Below are positions 34,825 to 44,577 of a DNA stretch of 64,000 nt, piece after piece. The stretch spans positions 2,753,501-2,817,500 of the forward strand of contig NZ_CP113061.1 in assembly GCF_026625745.1 (NCBI RefSeq). Reading direction: 5' to 3'. Source of the DNA: Asticcacaulis sp. SL142 (GTDB lineage Bacteria; Pseudomonadota; Alphaproteobacteria; Caulobacterales; Caulobacteraceae). A program made the translations under genes and the position numbers. The number at the start of each line of letters is the position of its first letter. Within the stretch, counting starts at the first letter, position 1. The notes under the pieces were generated by a model. It made no database searches. It was not told the origin of the DNA and saw only the letters and a program-made list of their open reading frames with translations.

Positions 34825-37650
34825 CTAGTGCGCCTCATCCCAGTTCAGCGCGGCCTTTGCCTCCACGACCAGCGGCACGCTGATTTCAGCCGCAGGCAAC
34901 GGCGCTTTTTCCATCACTGAGACAATCAACGGCATGACGGCCTCGACCTCATCATCGGGGGCTTCAAAGATCAGTTCGTCGTGGACTTGCAGCAGCATTT
35001 TGGTCTTAAAGCCTGCCGCCGTCAGCGCCCCCGGCATCCTGATCATGGCGCGGCGGATGATATCGGCGGCGGTGCCCTGAATGGGGGCATTGATGGCGGC
35101 GCGTTCAGCAAACTGCCGCTGACCGCCCGCCTTGGCATGGATGTCGGGGATGTGGATTTTCCGGCCCATGATGGTCGTCACATAGGCATGGTCTTTCACG
35201 AACGCCTTGGTGGCGTCCATATAGGCCTTGATGCCGGGGAAGCGCTCGAAATAGGTCTTGATATAGCGTCCCGCTTCATCGTTCGGGATCGCCAACTGGT
35301 TGGCCAGACCAAAGGCCGAAATGCCATAGATAATGCCGAAGTTGATAGCCTTGGCCCGCCGGCGGATTTCAGACGTCATCTCGCTGAGCGGCACGCCGAA
35401 CATTTCAGACGCGGTCAGTGAGTGAATGTCGATACCGTCCGAAAAGGCTTTTTTAAGCTGGCCGATATCGCCAATATGCGCCAGCAGACGAAGCTCAATC
35501 TGCGAATAGTCGGCGCTGATCAGACGATGGCCCGGCCTGGCGATAAAGGCGGTTCTGATCTTGCGGCCTTCACCGGTGCGGATCGGGATGTTTTGCAGGT
35601 TGGGCTCATTGGACGACAGACGCCCGGTGGTGGTCGAGGCCAGATGGAACGAGGTGTGAACCCGGTCGGTTTTCGGATCGGCGACCTGATGCAAGGTGTC
35701 GGTATAGGTGCCTTTGAGTTTGGCCAACTGGCGGTAGTCCATCAGGATTTTAGCCAGAGGAATACCCTGTTCGGCCAGATCTTCCAGCACCTTAACATCG
35801 GTCGCCCAGGTACCCGACGCCGTGCGCTTGCCACCCGGCAGTTTCAGTTCATCAAAGAAAATCTCGCCCAGTTGTTTGGGGGAGTTGAGGTTGAACGGTC
35901 GCCCGACGACCTCTTGCGCTTTTTGTTCCAGCGCGCCCATGCGCACGCCGAAGTCCTGCGACAAACCGCGCAAAACCTGCGGGTCGATGCGTATGCCGGT
36001 CAGTTCCATGTCGGACAGAACCGTTGGCATCTTGCGTTCCAGCGTTTCATAGACCGTCAGCAGACCATTTTCCTGCAGGCGCGGTTTCAGCAACCGCCAT
36101 AGACGCAAAGTCACATCGGCGTCTTCGGCGGCATATTTGGTAGCCTCAACCAGGCCGACATATTTAAAGCTCTTGGCCGCCTTTCCGGTGCCGGCCACCT
36201 GCTTAAAGGTAATCGGGGTATGGCCCAAATGCAGTTCCGACAGGGTATCCATGCCGTGGCTGTGCAGCCCGCCTTCCAGCACATAGGAGATCAGCATGGT
36301 GTCGTCATAGGGCGCCACATCGATGCCGTGGCGCTTAAGCACGCTCAGGTCATATTTAATGTTCTGGCCGATTTTCAGTACCGACGGGTCTTCCAGCAGT
36401 GGTTTCAGAACCGCAATCGCCTCGGCCATCGGGATTTGCTGCAAGGCGTCGCCAAAGGCCAGCCCGTCGTCACTTTCATGCGCCAGCGGAATATAGCAGG
36501 CATCATTGGCGCCAAGGCTTAAGGACACACCGACAAGCCCCGAATGGGTGGCCGACAGATCATCAGTTTCGGTATCGACAGCGACATAGCCAAGCTTTTG
36601 CGCCCGTGCCACATAGGTTTTGAGGATGTCGATATCCTGCACGCAGACGTAAGATTCATGATTAAACGGCTCAATGACGCTGGTGACGGGCTTTTCACCG
36701 ATATTGCCGTAAAGCGGGCGTGAAATTGGTGCGGACGGTGTTTTAGCGGCATCCAGACGCGCCTCTTCCAGCGCTGTGATCGCCCCACCCATGCGCCGCG
36801 CCAGAGAAGAAAACTCCATCCGCGTCAGGAACGGGATCAGATCGTCGGCGTTGGGGTCTTTGAGGGCAAAGCTGTCGATATCGAACGGCGGCGGCACATC
36901 GTCACGAAGTTTGACCAGTTCACGCGACAGCAAAATCTGATCGCGGAAATCGGTCAGGGCCTCCCGGCGCTTGGGCTGCTTGATCTCATGGGCGCGGGCC
37001 AGCAGGGCATCGAGACTGCCGTATTCGGCCAGCAACTGCGCAGCGGTCTTGACGCCAATGCCCGGCGCCCCTGGCACATTGTCGGCTGTGTCGCCAATCA
37101 GGGCCTGCGCATCGACCACCAGTTCCGGCGGCACGCCAAATTTCTCATAGACCTGCTCGCGGCCAATAGTGACCGCCTTGACCGGCTCCATCATGGTCAC
37201 GCGGTCATTGACCAACTGCATCAGGTCCTTATCCGATGAGACGATGGTGACGTCAAAGTCCTGCTCGACCGCCATGCGGGCATAGGTGGCAATCAGATCG
37301 TCAGCCTCAAATCCAGCCAGTTCGACACTGGGCACCCCAAAGGCAATCGTCGCCTCACGTATCAGCGGAAACTGCGGGATCAGGTCTTCGGGTGCGGGCG
37401 GGCGATGGGCTTTGTAGGCCTCATAAAGATCATTGCGGAAGGTCTTTGAGCCGGCATCGAAAATGACCGCCAGATGCGACGGCCCGCCATCACCGCGGTT
37501 TTCCTTGATCAGCTTATAAAGCATGTTGCAAAAGCCGGAGACGGCCCCGACCGGCAGCCCGTCGGATTTACGCGTCAGCGGCGGCAGGCCGTGATAGGCG
37601 CGGAAAATGTAGCCGGAGCCATCCACCAGAACCAGACATTTCCTGCTCAT
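34825..37650 (-). CDS. polA: DNA polymerase I
   Basis: A 941-residue complete Pol I. The N-terminal 5'-3' exonuclease (residues 1 to about 290) has VIFDAGSKTFRNDLY and SSDKDLMQLV. A 3'-5' exonuclease domain retains acidic metal ligands (VAVDTETDDLSA, IGQNIKYDLSVLK). The polymerase domain has motif A SADYSQIELRLLAHI, the O-helix RRRAKAINFGIIYG and motif C LQVHDELIFE. It repairs DNA and matures Okazaki fragments. Standard core gene, monocistronic here. Confidence 0.98.
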   Translation of the reverse strand: MSRKCLVLVDGSGYIFRAYHGLPPLTRKSDGLPVGAVSGFCNMLYKLIKENRGDGGPSHLAVIFDAGSKTFRNDLYEAYKAHRPPAPEDLIPQFPLIREATIAFGVPSVELAGFEADDLIATYARMAVEQDFDVTIVSSDKDLMQLVNDRVTMMEPVKAVTIGREQVYEKFGVPPELVVDAQALIGDTADNVPGAPGIGVKTAAQLLAEYGSLDALLARAHEIKQPKRREALTDFRDQILLSRELVKLRDDVPPPFDIDSFALKDPNADDLIPFLTRMEFSSLARRMGGAITALEEARLDAAKTPSAPISRPLYGNIGEKPVTSVIEPFNHESYVCVQDIDILKTYVARAQKLGYVAVDTETDDLSATHSGLVGVSLSLGANDACYIPLAHESDDGLAFGDALQQIPMAEAIAVLKPLLEDPSVLKIGQNIKYDLSVLKRHGIDVAPYDDTMLISYVLEGGLHSHGMDTLSELHLGHTPITFKQVAGTGKAAKSFKYVGLVEATKYAAEDADVTLRLWRLLKPRLQENGLLTVYETLERKMPTVLSDMELTGIRIDPQVLRGLSQDFGVRMGALEQKAQEVVGRPFNLNSPKQLGEIFFDELKLPGGKRTASGTWATDVKVLEDLAEQGIPLAKILMDYRQLAKLKGTYTDTLHQVADPKTDRVHTSFHLASTTTGRLSSNEPNLQNIPIRTGEGRKIRTAFIARPGHRLISADYSQIELRLLAHIGDIGQLKKAFSDGIDIHSLTASEMFGVPLSEMTSEIRRRAKAINFGIIYGISAFGLANQLAIPNDEAGRYIKTYFERFPGIKAYMDATKAFVKDHAYVTTIMGRKIHIPDIHAKAGGQRQFAERAAINAPIQGTAADIIRRAMIRMPGALTAAGFKTKMLLQVHDELIFEAPDDEVEAVMPLIVSVMEKAPLPAAEISVPLVVEAKAALNWDEAH

Positions 37651-37729
37651 CTATCCTGCCCTCGATACGAAATATAGTCGGCTATACCTAAACCTATATA
37701 ATGTCAGATCAAGTCAGGATTAGCGCGCG

Positions 37730-38197
37730 CTACCAACTTCCTGTGTTCGGCATGGAGGCCCACGGTTCAGCCGGGGCTTTGGGCGGGCCCTTTTGCAGCA
37801 GTTCTATGCTGATGTTATCGGGTGAGCGCACAAAGGCCATATTACCATCGCGCGGCGGGCGGTTGATGATCACGCCCATATCCATCAGGTGCTGGCAGGT
37901 CGCATAGATATCATCGACCTCATAGGCCAAATGGCCGAAATTACGCCCGCCGGTGTAATCCTCAGCCTGACCGTTTTCATCCGGCCAGTTGTAGGTCAGT
38001 TCGACATGAGGCGCGGCGCGTTCCCCGCCATTAACCTCAGCGGTGGCGGAGTCTGCCGGTGCCGCCAGAAAAACCAGCGTGAAGCGGCCTTGCGTGCTTT
38101 CATGGCGACGGACTTCGTAAAGCCCAAGGCCCTTGCCGTAAAACGCCAGCGACGCGTCAAGATCTTTGACGCGCACCATGGTGTGCAGGTATCTCAT
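37730..38197 (-). CDS. gloA: Lactoylglutathione lyase-type VOC protein
   Basis: A 155-residue glyoxalase I-like protein: [20 protein letters not shown] is the classic N-terminus with the first metal-ligand His, VELTYNW supplies Glu, and [11 protein letters not shown] plus ISIELLQKG supply further ligands. It detoxifies methylglyoxal as its glutathione hemithioacetal. The zf-CHCC gene lies 5 bases upstream on the same strand, forming a small operon. Confidence 0.9.
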   Translation of the reverse strand: MRYLHTMVRVKDLDASLAFYGKGLGLYEVRRHESTQGRFTLVFLAAPADSATAEVNGGERAAPHVELTYNWPDENGQAEDYTGGRNFGHLAYEVDDIYATCQHLMDMGVIINRPPRDGNMAFVRSPDNISIELLQKGPPKAPAEPWASMPNTGSW

Positions 38198-38202
38198 CGG
38201 GG

Positions 38203-38412
38203 TCAGTGATTTTCAGGGCGGGGCGACGGATCGGCATATTCATGCGCATGATCCTTATGAACGAATTTGCGGTCGCAATAGCCGCACTCGACTTCGCCGT
38301 CCTGGCCCAGTTCCAGGTAGACCATCGGATGGCCCAGCGCGCCGCCACCGCCATTACATCCGACCTTGTGGCTATCCACATAGATGACTTCGGGGGGCTG
38401 GGTCGTGCTCAT
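38203..38412 (-). CDS. zf-CHCC zinc-finger protein
   Basis: A 69-residue protein with the zf-CHCC pattern: Cys in [13 protein letters not shown], His in GHPMVYLEL, then CGYCDRKF. It is related to the mitochondrial complex I subunit NDUFS6 and is usual next to gloA in alphaproteobacteria. Zinc binding is predicted from the conserved residues. Confidence 0.9.
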   Translation of the reverse strand: MSTTQPPEVIYVDSHKVGCNGGGGALGHPMVYLELGQDGEVECGYCDRKFVHKDHAHEYADPSPRPENH

Positions 38413-38531
38413 GTCTTAAAATACCTTGAGGCGGGTGGGGGCTTTGATGAATGCCATTAAAGCAATTGCCTCACCTTCGTCAATTTGGCGTTTGTATGTG
38501 GGGCGCGGAAATCGTGTGGGTGAGCCAAATT

Positions 38532-40199
38532 TTAAGTTGAGCGGGGCGCGGGTTTAGCATAGGTTCCGCCCGCGCAGGCCCAAAAGGGCTGCCCTGATCG
38601 TGCGCACCCGTAGCTCAGCTGGATAGAGTGTTGCCCTCCGAAGGCAAAGGTCACAGGTTCGAATCCTGTCGGGTGCGCCATTTCCATTTGAGGGCTTAAA
38701 AAACCCTCTAAAGCTTTGAACGGTAAGGATAAATCCGTCGTTCGAAAGCCTTCCTTTAGCTTGTATGCAAGCTTGCCCGAAAATACCAGTCTTGGGACTA
38801 TTCTCTTCTCCTCTAACCGAGGGGAAGCCCATAGTTTCCAAGGGCTTACGATGAACTCAAGCGCCGTTCGAAAAATTTCGTCAGAGTGTCGAATGGGCTT
38901 GCCGCATTTTGCCAACTTCTCGTTCAGCAAAAGCTTCTCTTTCTCGTGGTCAGTGACGTGCTTTTCCAAAGCCGCAATGACGGTTTTGTTTTCAGAATCG
39001 ATAATCCGCTCCAACGTCTGGCTTATCTTCTTATCAATCTGAACGATTTGCGCCGCCAGTGCCTTGCGCTGCTCATCCTTGGTCGCCGTCAAACGCTCCC
39101 AATGGGTGCGGAACATCTTGGCTGCGATTTCAGCCAGATTGTTTGAAGGGTGGATAGTTTTGAGAAGGGTCTCAAATTCAGCCTCCATCTTTTCCTTGCG
39201 GATGGACTTGCCGTAGCTTGGGCAGGTCTTTTGCCCACGACAGATATAATAGGGGAACTTCGAGTGAGACCCCTTTGTCCAATTCGCCGTGTATGGATGC
39301 CCGCAGTCGGCGCAAGACACGAAACCTCTGAGCGGGAAATCGGCTGACACGTCCATGCGGTTTGGTGTCCGCGAAGAGCAGTTTAACTTTTTCTGAATTT
39401 TGCAGTAGGTCTCATAGCTAATCATCGCCTTATGACGGGCGGGACGCAGGCTCACATCTAACTTCGTTGACTCAAGATAGCCGCAGTACAATGGCTGCGT
39501 CAGAATTTGAAAAGCCCGTTCGTTGGTGACGTTCCCTTTTTTGTCCTTTGGGAACTGAGGCTGCGCTTGAAGATAGCGCTGCACTTCGCACCGTGAATTT
39601 AGAACGCCATTGGCAAAGCCTTCTAAGGCTTCTTGAACAATACTGAAAAGAGGTTCGTCAGGCACTAAGACACGCCCGCCACCATCGCCATTGGTATATT
39701 TATACCCAACAGCCTTTGCTAGTGGCCAGAAGCCTTGAATAGCTCTAGCCCGCATACGATTGCGCGTTGTCTCACCATTCTTCTGAGTATGGTGCTGGGC
39801 TACCGAAGCGAGCAAATTCTCGATAAGCTTGCTATCCGAGTCTTCGCCGAACTCGATAGAGGGGCTTTCTAATATCCCACCAGCAGCCGCAATATCGGTA
39901 CGCAATTTCAAGTGCGCAGAAAGTCCGCGTGCCAAACGGGAAATGTCATCAACAATGACGACATGCTTTTCTTTATTTTTGAATGACTTGATATATTTGA
40001 GCATGGCGTTCATTTGGGGGCGCGATGCAACCGAGCCAGTCATGCTGTCATGAAAAGTCTTGACTACATCATATCCCTTATAGCGGGCATACTCACGGCA
40101 GCGAGTCTCTTGCGAGTTCAGTCCGTCACCCTTGGTAGATTGGCGTGTGCTGGACACGCGGCAATATATGACCGCTTTAAATGTTTCTTTCTGGCTCAT
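38532..40199 (-). CDS. Large serine recombinase (integrase)
   Basis: A 555-residue large serine recombinase, the likely integrase/excisionase of the element. The resolvase domain starts with [10 protein letters not shown] (catalytic Ser near residue 16) and includes DDISRLAR. A recombinase domain follows near residues 160-270, then a zinc ribbon (CADCGHPY ... [11 protein letters not shown]), a coiled coil near 370-450 and the usual C-terminal [18 protein letters not shown]. Residues 507-555 ([12 protein letters not shown]...) are antisense tRNA-Arg and host sequence, so the C-terminus is created by integration. In the circle the frame would continue into 60393-60175. The start overlaps a small upstream gene. 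Confidence 0.92.
   Translation of the reverse strand: MSQKETFKAVIYCRVSSTRQSTKGDGLNSQETRCREYARYKGYDVVKTFHDSMTGSVASRPQMNAMLKYIKSFKNKEKHVVIVDDISRLARGLSAHLKLRTDIAAAGGILESPSIEFGEDSDSKLIENLLASVAQHHTQKNGETTRNRMRARAIQGFWPLAKAVGYKYTNGDGGGRVLVPDEPLFSIVQEALEGFANGVLNSRCEVQRYLQAQPQFPKDKKGNVTNERAFQILTQPLYCGYLESTKLDVSLRPARHKAMISYETYCKIQKKLNCSSRTPNRMDVSADFPLRGFVSCADCGHPYTANWTKGSHSKFPYYICRGQKTCPSYGKSIRKEKMEAEFETLLKTIHPSNNLAEIAAKMFRTHWERLTATKDEQRKALAAQIVQIDKKISQTLERIIDSENKTVIAALEKHVTDHEKEKLLLNEKLAKCGKPIRHSDEIFRTALEFIVSPWKLWASPRLEEKRIVPRLVFSGKLAYKLKEGFRTTDLSLPFKALEGFLSPQMEMAHPTGFEPVTFAFGGQHSIQLSYGCARSGQPFWACAGGTYAKPAPRST
38604..38680 (+). tRNA. tRNA-Arg (anticodon CCG)
   Basis: A 77-base cloverleaf with CCA encoded. 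The acceptor stem GCACCCG pairs with CGGGTGC, the D-arm is GCTCAGCTGGATAGAGT, the anticodon stem TTGCC/GGCAA carries loop CTCCGAA (anticodon CCG, reading CGG), and the T-arm has GGTTCGAATCC. Its 3' end is the integration site of the element to the right. All bases of the tRNA remain intact after insertion. Confidence 0.97.
38672..38681. repeat. Left attachment repeat (attL core)
   Basis: GGTGCGCCAT formed by the last nine bases of tRNA-Arg and the next T. The same 10-mer lies at 60384-60393 in direct orientation. Confidence 0.6.
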
Positions 40200-40470
40200 G
40201 CTCAGTTCTCGTTTTTCTTTCGTACCTTTTTGTTTTCTTTGACGTTATCTCAAGTGAACGCACAGGTTCAAGAGTCTCGTGGCAAATATCTTCGTGAGGA
40301 TATTTTTTCTCGAACGCTTCGATTGCTAATTGAGTTGGATGAACATCAAACGCCAATTCAACAAACTGCCGCATAATGTCATCGACAATAGTGAGCAGTT
40401 CGGTCTTTTCACTTTCGCTCATATCATAGCCGTCTAGTAACGGCATGTATAACGACACGTCCAAGGTCAT
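40177..40470 (-). CDS. Small protein upstream of the recombinase
   Basis: A 97-residue acidic/helical protein without a recognised family. The ATG at 40470 has a strong AGGGGG site 8 bases upstream; a longer frame to 40602 lacks one. Its 3' end overlaps the recombinase start by 23 bases, so the two are translationally linked. It may be an accessory or directionality factor; this is a guess from position only. Confidence 0.65.
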   Translation of the reverse strand: MTLDVSLYMPLLDGYDMSESEKTELLTIVDDIMRQFVELAFDVHPTQLAIEAFEKKYPHEDICHETLEPVRSLEITSKKTKRYERKTRTEHEPERNI

Positions 40471-40783
40471 TGTATTTACCCCCTGAAAAGTGGCGGTCAA
40501 CGCGCCCGCGCCGTCAAGAGCGGCGGGGGTGTTGACCTTACAGGTTACGGGCAAATTTATGCCGTCATGCTTGTCCTCGTGCGGGGGCAAGTTCGATAAC
40601 AATCCTCAGTTTTTATTGGTTTTTTGTTTGAACGGTGGCGGTCAAAGCCATTTTTCAATGGCGGGACAGGCTCTTCCGTTCCAAAACAAAGGGAGCTTCC
40701 GCAAAAACAGAAGCTCCTTATATAAGGATAACATAATTATAATTTAAAATGCAAATTTATCAGTATGTTGTCTGAATTTGATA

Positions 40784-41299
40784 CTATCTTGCGAAGTGCT
40801 GCGCAATGCACGGATACGCGATTTTGAACGCCGCCGCCAAAAGTTGAAACCGTAGCAGCATCCGTGTTTGCCCGCGTTGCTTCAGGTCACGACCGCGCCA
40901 GTCACTTATGTATCGAAAAGAGCCGTGGTCATCTTTGATAGAGCCAAAGGCTTTGTCTATCCCGTCATCCTCGATTTCGAGTGGAACAAGCCGCCCGCCA
41001 TTTTTCGGGTCGGGGTAGAGGATTTGTCCGCCCACTGCATCAAAATCATTAAATGCATCTGCAATCCAAGTCGGGACGCCCCGCCGCCCGCTATCAAGGG
41101 CAATAAGCGACGTTTGAAGTCGCTTCTGATACGGCAGCGCCAAAATAATTTTACCGTCTTCGAGAATGACGGTCGGCATCGGGAAGTTGTCGTTCGCCGC
41201 CTCAGCAACCATTTCTTCCTTGAGGCGCGTCAGTGGCGAGCATTTGCAAAAGCGATGCTCGCAGTGAAATTTCAGGCACAGTCCGACAGTCTCGCGCAT
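40784..41299 (-). CDS. Hypothetical protein of the element
   Basis: A 171-residue protein I do not recognise. The ATG at 41299 is supported by GGAG 7 bases upstream. The N-terminus is Cys-rich (CLKFHCEHRFCKCS, four Cys and two His in a short stretch), which could bind a metal. The remainder is mixed alpha/beta with no obvious motif. It is in the minus-strand run between the coupling protein and the recombinase. Confidence 0.6.
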   Translation of the reverse strand: MRETVGLCLKFHCEHRFCKCSPLTRLKEEMVAEAANDNFPMPTVILEDGKIILALPYQKRLQTSLIALDSGRRGVPTWIADAFNDFDAVGGQILYPDPKNGGRLVPLEIEDDGIDKAFGSIKDDHGSFRYISDWRGRDLKQRGQTRMLLRFQLLAAAFKIAYPCIAQHFAR

Positions 41300-41439
41300 G
41301 GCAAGTCTCCAAAAAATCCCTTTCGGGAAGCACTGATTAAAATGGAAAGAGCGACGTATCCGCAGGACTTTTTGCCCGCTTGATACGTCAATATAACAGG
41401 GTTAATTCAATGTAAACCGTAAATGCAGCAAATACTTTT

Positions 41440-42516
41440 TTATCGTTCTAATTTTCGATACAGCATGGCAATCTGTGCCTTTATTGCATCACGGTCATCG
41501 CCAGTCTCAGCAATTAGCTCGGTCTTTTTGCTCTTTGGCGGGGGGAGAAAATCCGTAGGGGCAATTTTGGCGTCAGGGTTTTTTACGTTGTGTCGCGTGC
41601 TGAAATTGAAAATCCCGTCTATGTATGACGGGTCGAGCTTTCGCAGGTCATCCTGAAACAGAACACCTGCATCGGCGTATTTCCGCCAATGCAGGTCGTA
41701 AAATTCTATGGCGGTGTGCTTACGCCCCAATACAGGGTCTTTCTCGCGCTCAGAATACAAAACAGGCGCTTTTTCAGGCAGCGTTAGACCTAGCGGATTT
41801 TGCGGGGCTTTCGGTGCGCTAGAAGCGTTGAATTCGCTCGCTTTAATTCCAGCTACACCTTCGGGAGATTCTGAGTTGTCTAATAATTGAGAAATTCCAA
41901 GTATAGAGAATATATCATCAGCCATATCAGATGGTGATGATGATTTCTTAAAGCTTGTACTCAAATAACTAATTAGCCTATCTCTTGCGTCCACAAGATA
42001 TATTTTAAACTTATTGACGATTAAAGGCAATAAATACTTAGAGAATAAACCGTCGGTAACAGCGTTTATGTCATTTAAAATCTTATACTTATTGTATTTA
42101 TCGGCTTTGAATTCGCTTAGAAAGCCGACACTTCCCGCGCCACTTAAGCCATTTTTCAGCAAAAGGCGGCTATATTTTCCGCCGACATTCAACTCATACA
42201 TCTTGATTTGTTGAATTTGATTTTCAACAATCTTTATTCTATTCAGGATTTCGAAATCGTCATTCTTAATTTTTGAATTATTGTATTTATATATTATCGA
42301 TTCTAATTCTATTACCCTTTTATAATTGAAGGCTGATATTAAATCCTGAAATTTCTCGGCATCTTTGGTTAATTCAGGCGTTGCTGTGCTTTTGTTTGAG
42401 TTTGAATCTTGAAATACATTGTCGTCTAAAATGCTGCTCACCAACTCTTTGGCATCGAAGTCAGCGGGAGAGTTTTCTTTCCCTTTTGTCTTATAGAATA
42501 GCGGTTTCTCACTCAT
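41440..42516 (-). CDS. AT-rich hypothetical protein
   Basis: A 358-residue unknown protein. The N-terminal two-thirds are Lys/Asn/Ile-rich and AT-rich in base composition, with likely coiled-coil segments (VIELESIIYKYNNSKIKNDD, KIVENQIQQIK). The C-terminal third is Pro-rich and closer to the element's average. The mixed composition suggests a recently acquired or fused gene. No catalytic motif is visible. Confidence 0.6.
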   Translation of the reverse strand: MSEKPLFYKTKGKENSPADFDAKELVSSILDDNVFQDSNSNKSTATPELTKDAEKFQDLISAFNYKRVIELESIIYKYNNSKIKNDDFEILNRIKIVENQIQQIKMYELNVGGKYSRLLLKNGLSGAGSVGFLSEFKADKYNKYKILNDINAVTDGLFSKYLLPLIVNKFKIYLVDARDRLISYLSTSFKKSSSPSDMADDIFSILGISQLLDNSESPEGVAGIKASEFNASSAPKAPQNPLGLTLPEKAPVLYSEREKDPVLGRKHTAIEFYDLHWRKYADAGVLFQDDLRKLDPSYIDGIFNFSTRHNVKNPDAKIAPTDFLPPPKSKKTELIAETGDDRDAIKAQIAMLYRKLER

Positions 42517-42661
42517 TTTTTTTGTGCCAGTGTTTAAATTAGAGCTTCCATTTCAACGAGATAACGACGTCAAGGATGGCATAGTAATCAAAGATATAGC
42601 ATAAAATGTGGGAAGCGGTGTGCTCCCCACCAAAGTTATATACTTTTTTGAGGGCAATTTT

Positions 42662-42985
42662 CTAAAACGGAATCTCATCATCGGGTTCAAATGGCGAACG
42701 TCGCCCGTGCTCCTCATAATCAGAGTTCACGTCACTCCCGTATGTCGGCTTTGATATTGTCTGCATTGCCATCCATAGCCCTTCATTCAGCATGTCCATC
42801 AATCCGATTATGATGAGGTTTTCAGGATGATTCAGCGGATTGCAATGTTCACCCCAACCACTCAAAAGAGACACGCCTTCGGGTGTGAAGTGTAGGGTGA
42901 ACTTGCCGTAACGGTATTCCTCGACAATGTACCATTCCGCTTCATGGACGCGCAGCGGCGTTGCTGGTGTAGTCGTGATGTTCAT
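42662..42985 (-). CDS. Hypothetical 107-residue protein
   Basis: A 107-residue protein with no recognised family. It contains aromatic-rich segments (EAEWYIVEEYRYGKFTLHF) and an acidic C-terminus ending FEPDDEIPF, a type of acidic tail seen in single-strand DNA-binding proteins; the rest does not resemble SSB. It lies downstream of the coupling-protein gene on the same strand. Confidence 0.6.
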   Translation of the reverse strand: MNITTTPATPLRVHEAEWYIVEEYRYGKFTLHFTPEGVSLLSGWGEHCNPLNHPENLIIIGLMDMLNEGLWMAMQTISKPTYGSDVNSDYEEHGRRSPFEPDDEIPF

Positions 42986-43053
42986 TGCATTGCCCTTTCA
43001 AGATTTGAAAAAGCCATCTCACCTTATTTAGACCTTCGACTTGGGGGGAAGTC

Positions 43054-44577
43054 TTACCCGCCGCGATGAAGTTTTCGCGTATCTTTCAACGCGGAATCAA
43101 GCGGACGAATTTTATAAAACGGCGTGGTGTCCGCAATCACCAAATGCGCCAGACCAGACACTTTGAGGATTTGCTTTTCCCCAAGCGCGAGAATTTGTTC
43201 CGCTTGCAAAACAGGGCGCTTGGTTTCGCTCATGCTGGCAGATGCGACCTCTAATTTGCCTCCTGAGTGATTATTCCCATGCGAGAAAATCGTCATATTG
43301 CCAGACAGCAATGTCAGGTCGCGGATGATTTCAGGCTGCGCGACATGCTTGTATGTCACGACGGCGCTTTGCTCGATAAACTCGCGTACCTCGCTTTCAC
43401 TATATTTTCCGTCGAATGAATATTTGCTCTGCGCGAACATCCAAGGCTGTACGCCGCACCCGCGATAAAGCCGTAGCGCCTTGAGCAGCGCAGGGATAGG
43501 CGGCAATTGCGGCATTTCATCTAAAAGTAGAGTGGTGGTGATTTTGCCTGTTTCATTGGCGATGGTCTCGATAATGTAATTCAGGCACAGGCTGATGAAC
43601 GGCGCAGACACGTCGATTTTGTCGCTTGGCAGGATGAACCACACTGTATGCGGCTCATGTTTCAAGCGACGAAAATCAAAATCCGTTTGCCGTGATGCAC
43701 GGTCTAACGTCTTGCCTTTTTCAAAGCTGGACAGCGCCGTCTGACAAGAACTGATATAGGCGTAAAATTGTTTGGGTACGGTTTCAAATTCAGCCTTGAG
43801 GGCGGCGGCACGCCGCGCCAATCCTTCAATGCCGCACGTCTCTAACATGGTCAGATTGAGCGCCATCTCAGCTTCGGAACAATTTGCCTTCATCCATAGA
43901 CCGCCGAGATTGCAATTCTCGACGTCAAAATGGGCAAGCCCTTCCATCCAAACAGAGAGCAAGCGCCGACCGCCATCATCCGCCCATGCGCCATCTCTCG
44001 ATTTGTAATTGCGCGGGATGAGGATGAGCGAGATTAACTCAGGCTCATTCTGAATTTCTCCGCCCGACTGGATAATGCGCGGCAGAATATCGAGCATGTT
44101 AATGCCGATGCTGGTCGTGCCGCGCACATGGTATGGGTCAATGACGATGCTTGGGATTCGAAGGGTCTTTTCGCGGTGCTCATGCGTCGCGTAATAATTT
44201 TCGCCATTCTTGGGGTCGAAGATAACGATGCTTCTATCGTCAACCAAACCGAGCGTGGGCAGAATATAGTCACGCCCTTTCCCACCGCCCGTCTTTAAAA
44301 ACGTCACAAGGGGGCTATCGCCGTTATAGCGGATGAGTTCATTTCCGAAGCCGCCGATAATGAGACCTTTATCGCCGAGCAAGCCCGCCTTCAAAAGGTC
44401 ATCTCGGTTAGCGAGCCGTCCATCGCCCAAGCGACCAGACGGCACGGCGTCTTCCATGTATTGAGCAAGGTCATCGGCACGCCGTTGCGCCGCGTCCGAT
44501 TGAAACATGCCTGATAAATTTTGATGCAGGGCAAACGTGCCCTGCATCATCGACAAAAAATTGCCGCCACGCCTCAT
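43054..44577 (-). CDS. Type IV coupling protein (TraG/VirD4-like ATPase)
   Basis: A 507-residue coupling-protein ATPase. Walker A is KTGGGKGRDYILP (residues about 92-104), Walker B is TLLLDEMPQLP (near 340), and the motor domain continues with PWMFAQSKYSFDGKY and VTYKHVAQ. Coupling proteins bring the relaxase-DNA complex to a secretion channel. This one has no N-terminal transmembrane helices, unlike canonical VirD4 and TraD. The gene start overlaps the stop of the upstream membrane-protein gene (ATGA), suggesting a split design. Confidence 0.85.
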   Translation of the reverse strand: MRRGGNFLSMMQGTFALHQNLSGMFQSDAAQRRADDLAQYMEDAVPSGRLGDGRLANRDDLLKAGLLGDKGLIIGGFGNELIRYNGDSPLVTFLKTGGGKGRDYILPTLGLVDDRSIVIFDPKNGENYYATHEHREKTLRIPSIVIDPYHVRGTTSIGINMLDILPRIIQSGGEIQNEPELISLILIPRNYKSRDGAWADDGGRRLLSVWMEGLAHFDVENCNLGGLWMKANCSEAEMALNLTMLETCGIEGLARRAAALKAEFETVPKQFYAYISSCQTALSSFEKGKTLDRASRQTDFDFRRLKHEPHTVWFILPSDKIDVSAPFISLCLNYIIETIANETGKITTTLLLDEMPQLPPIPALLKALRLYRGCGVQPWMFAQSKYSFDGKYSESEVREFIEQSAVVTYKHVAQPEIIRDLTLLSGNMTIFSHGNNHSGGKLEVASASMSETKRPVLQAEQILALGEKQILKVSGLAHLVIADTTPFYKIRPLDSALKDTRKLHRGG

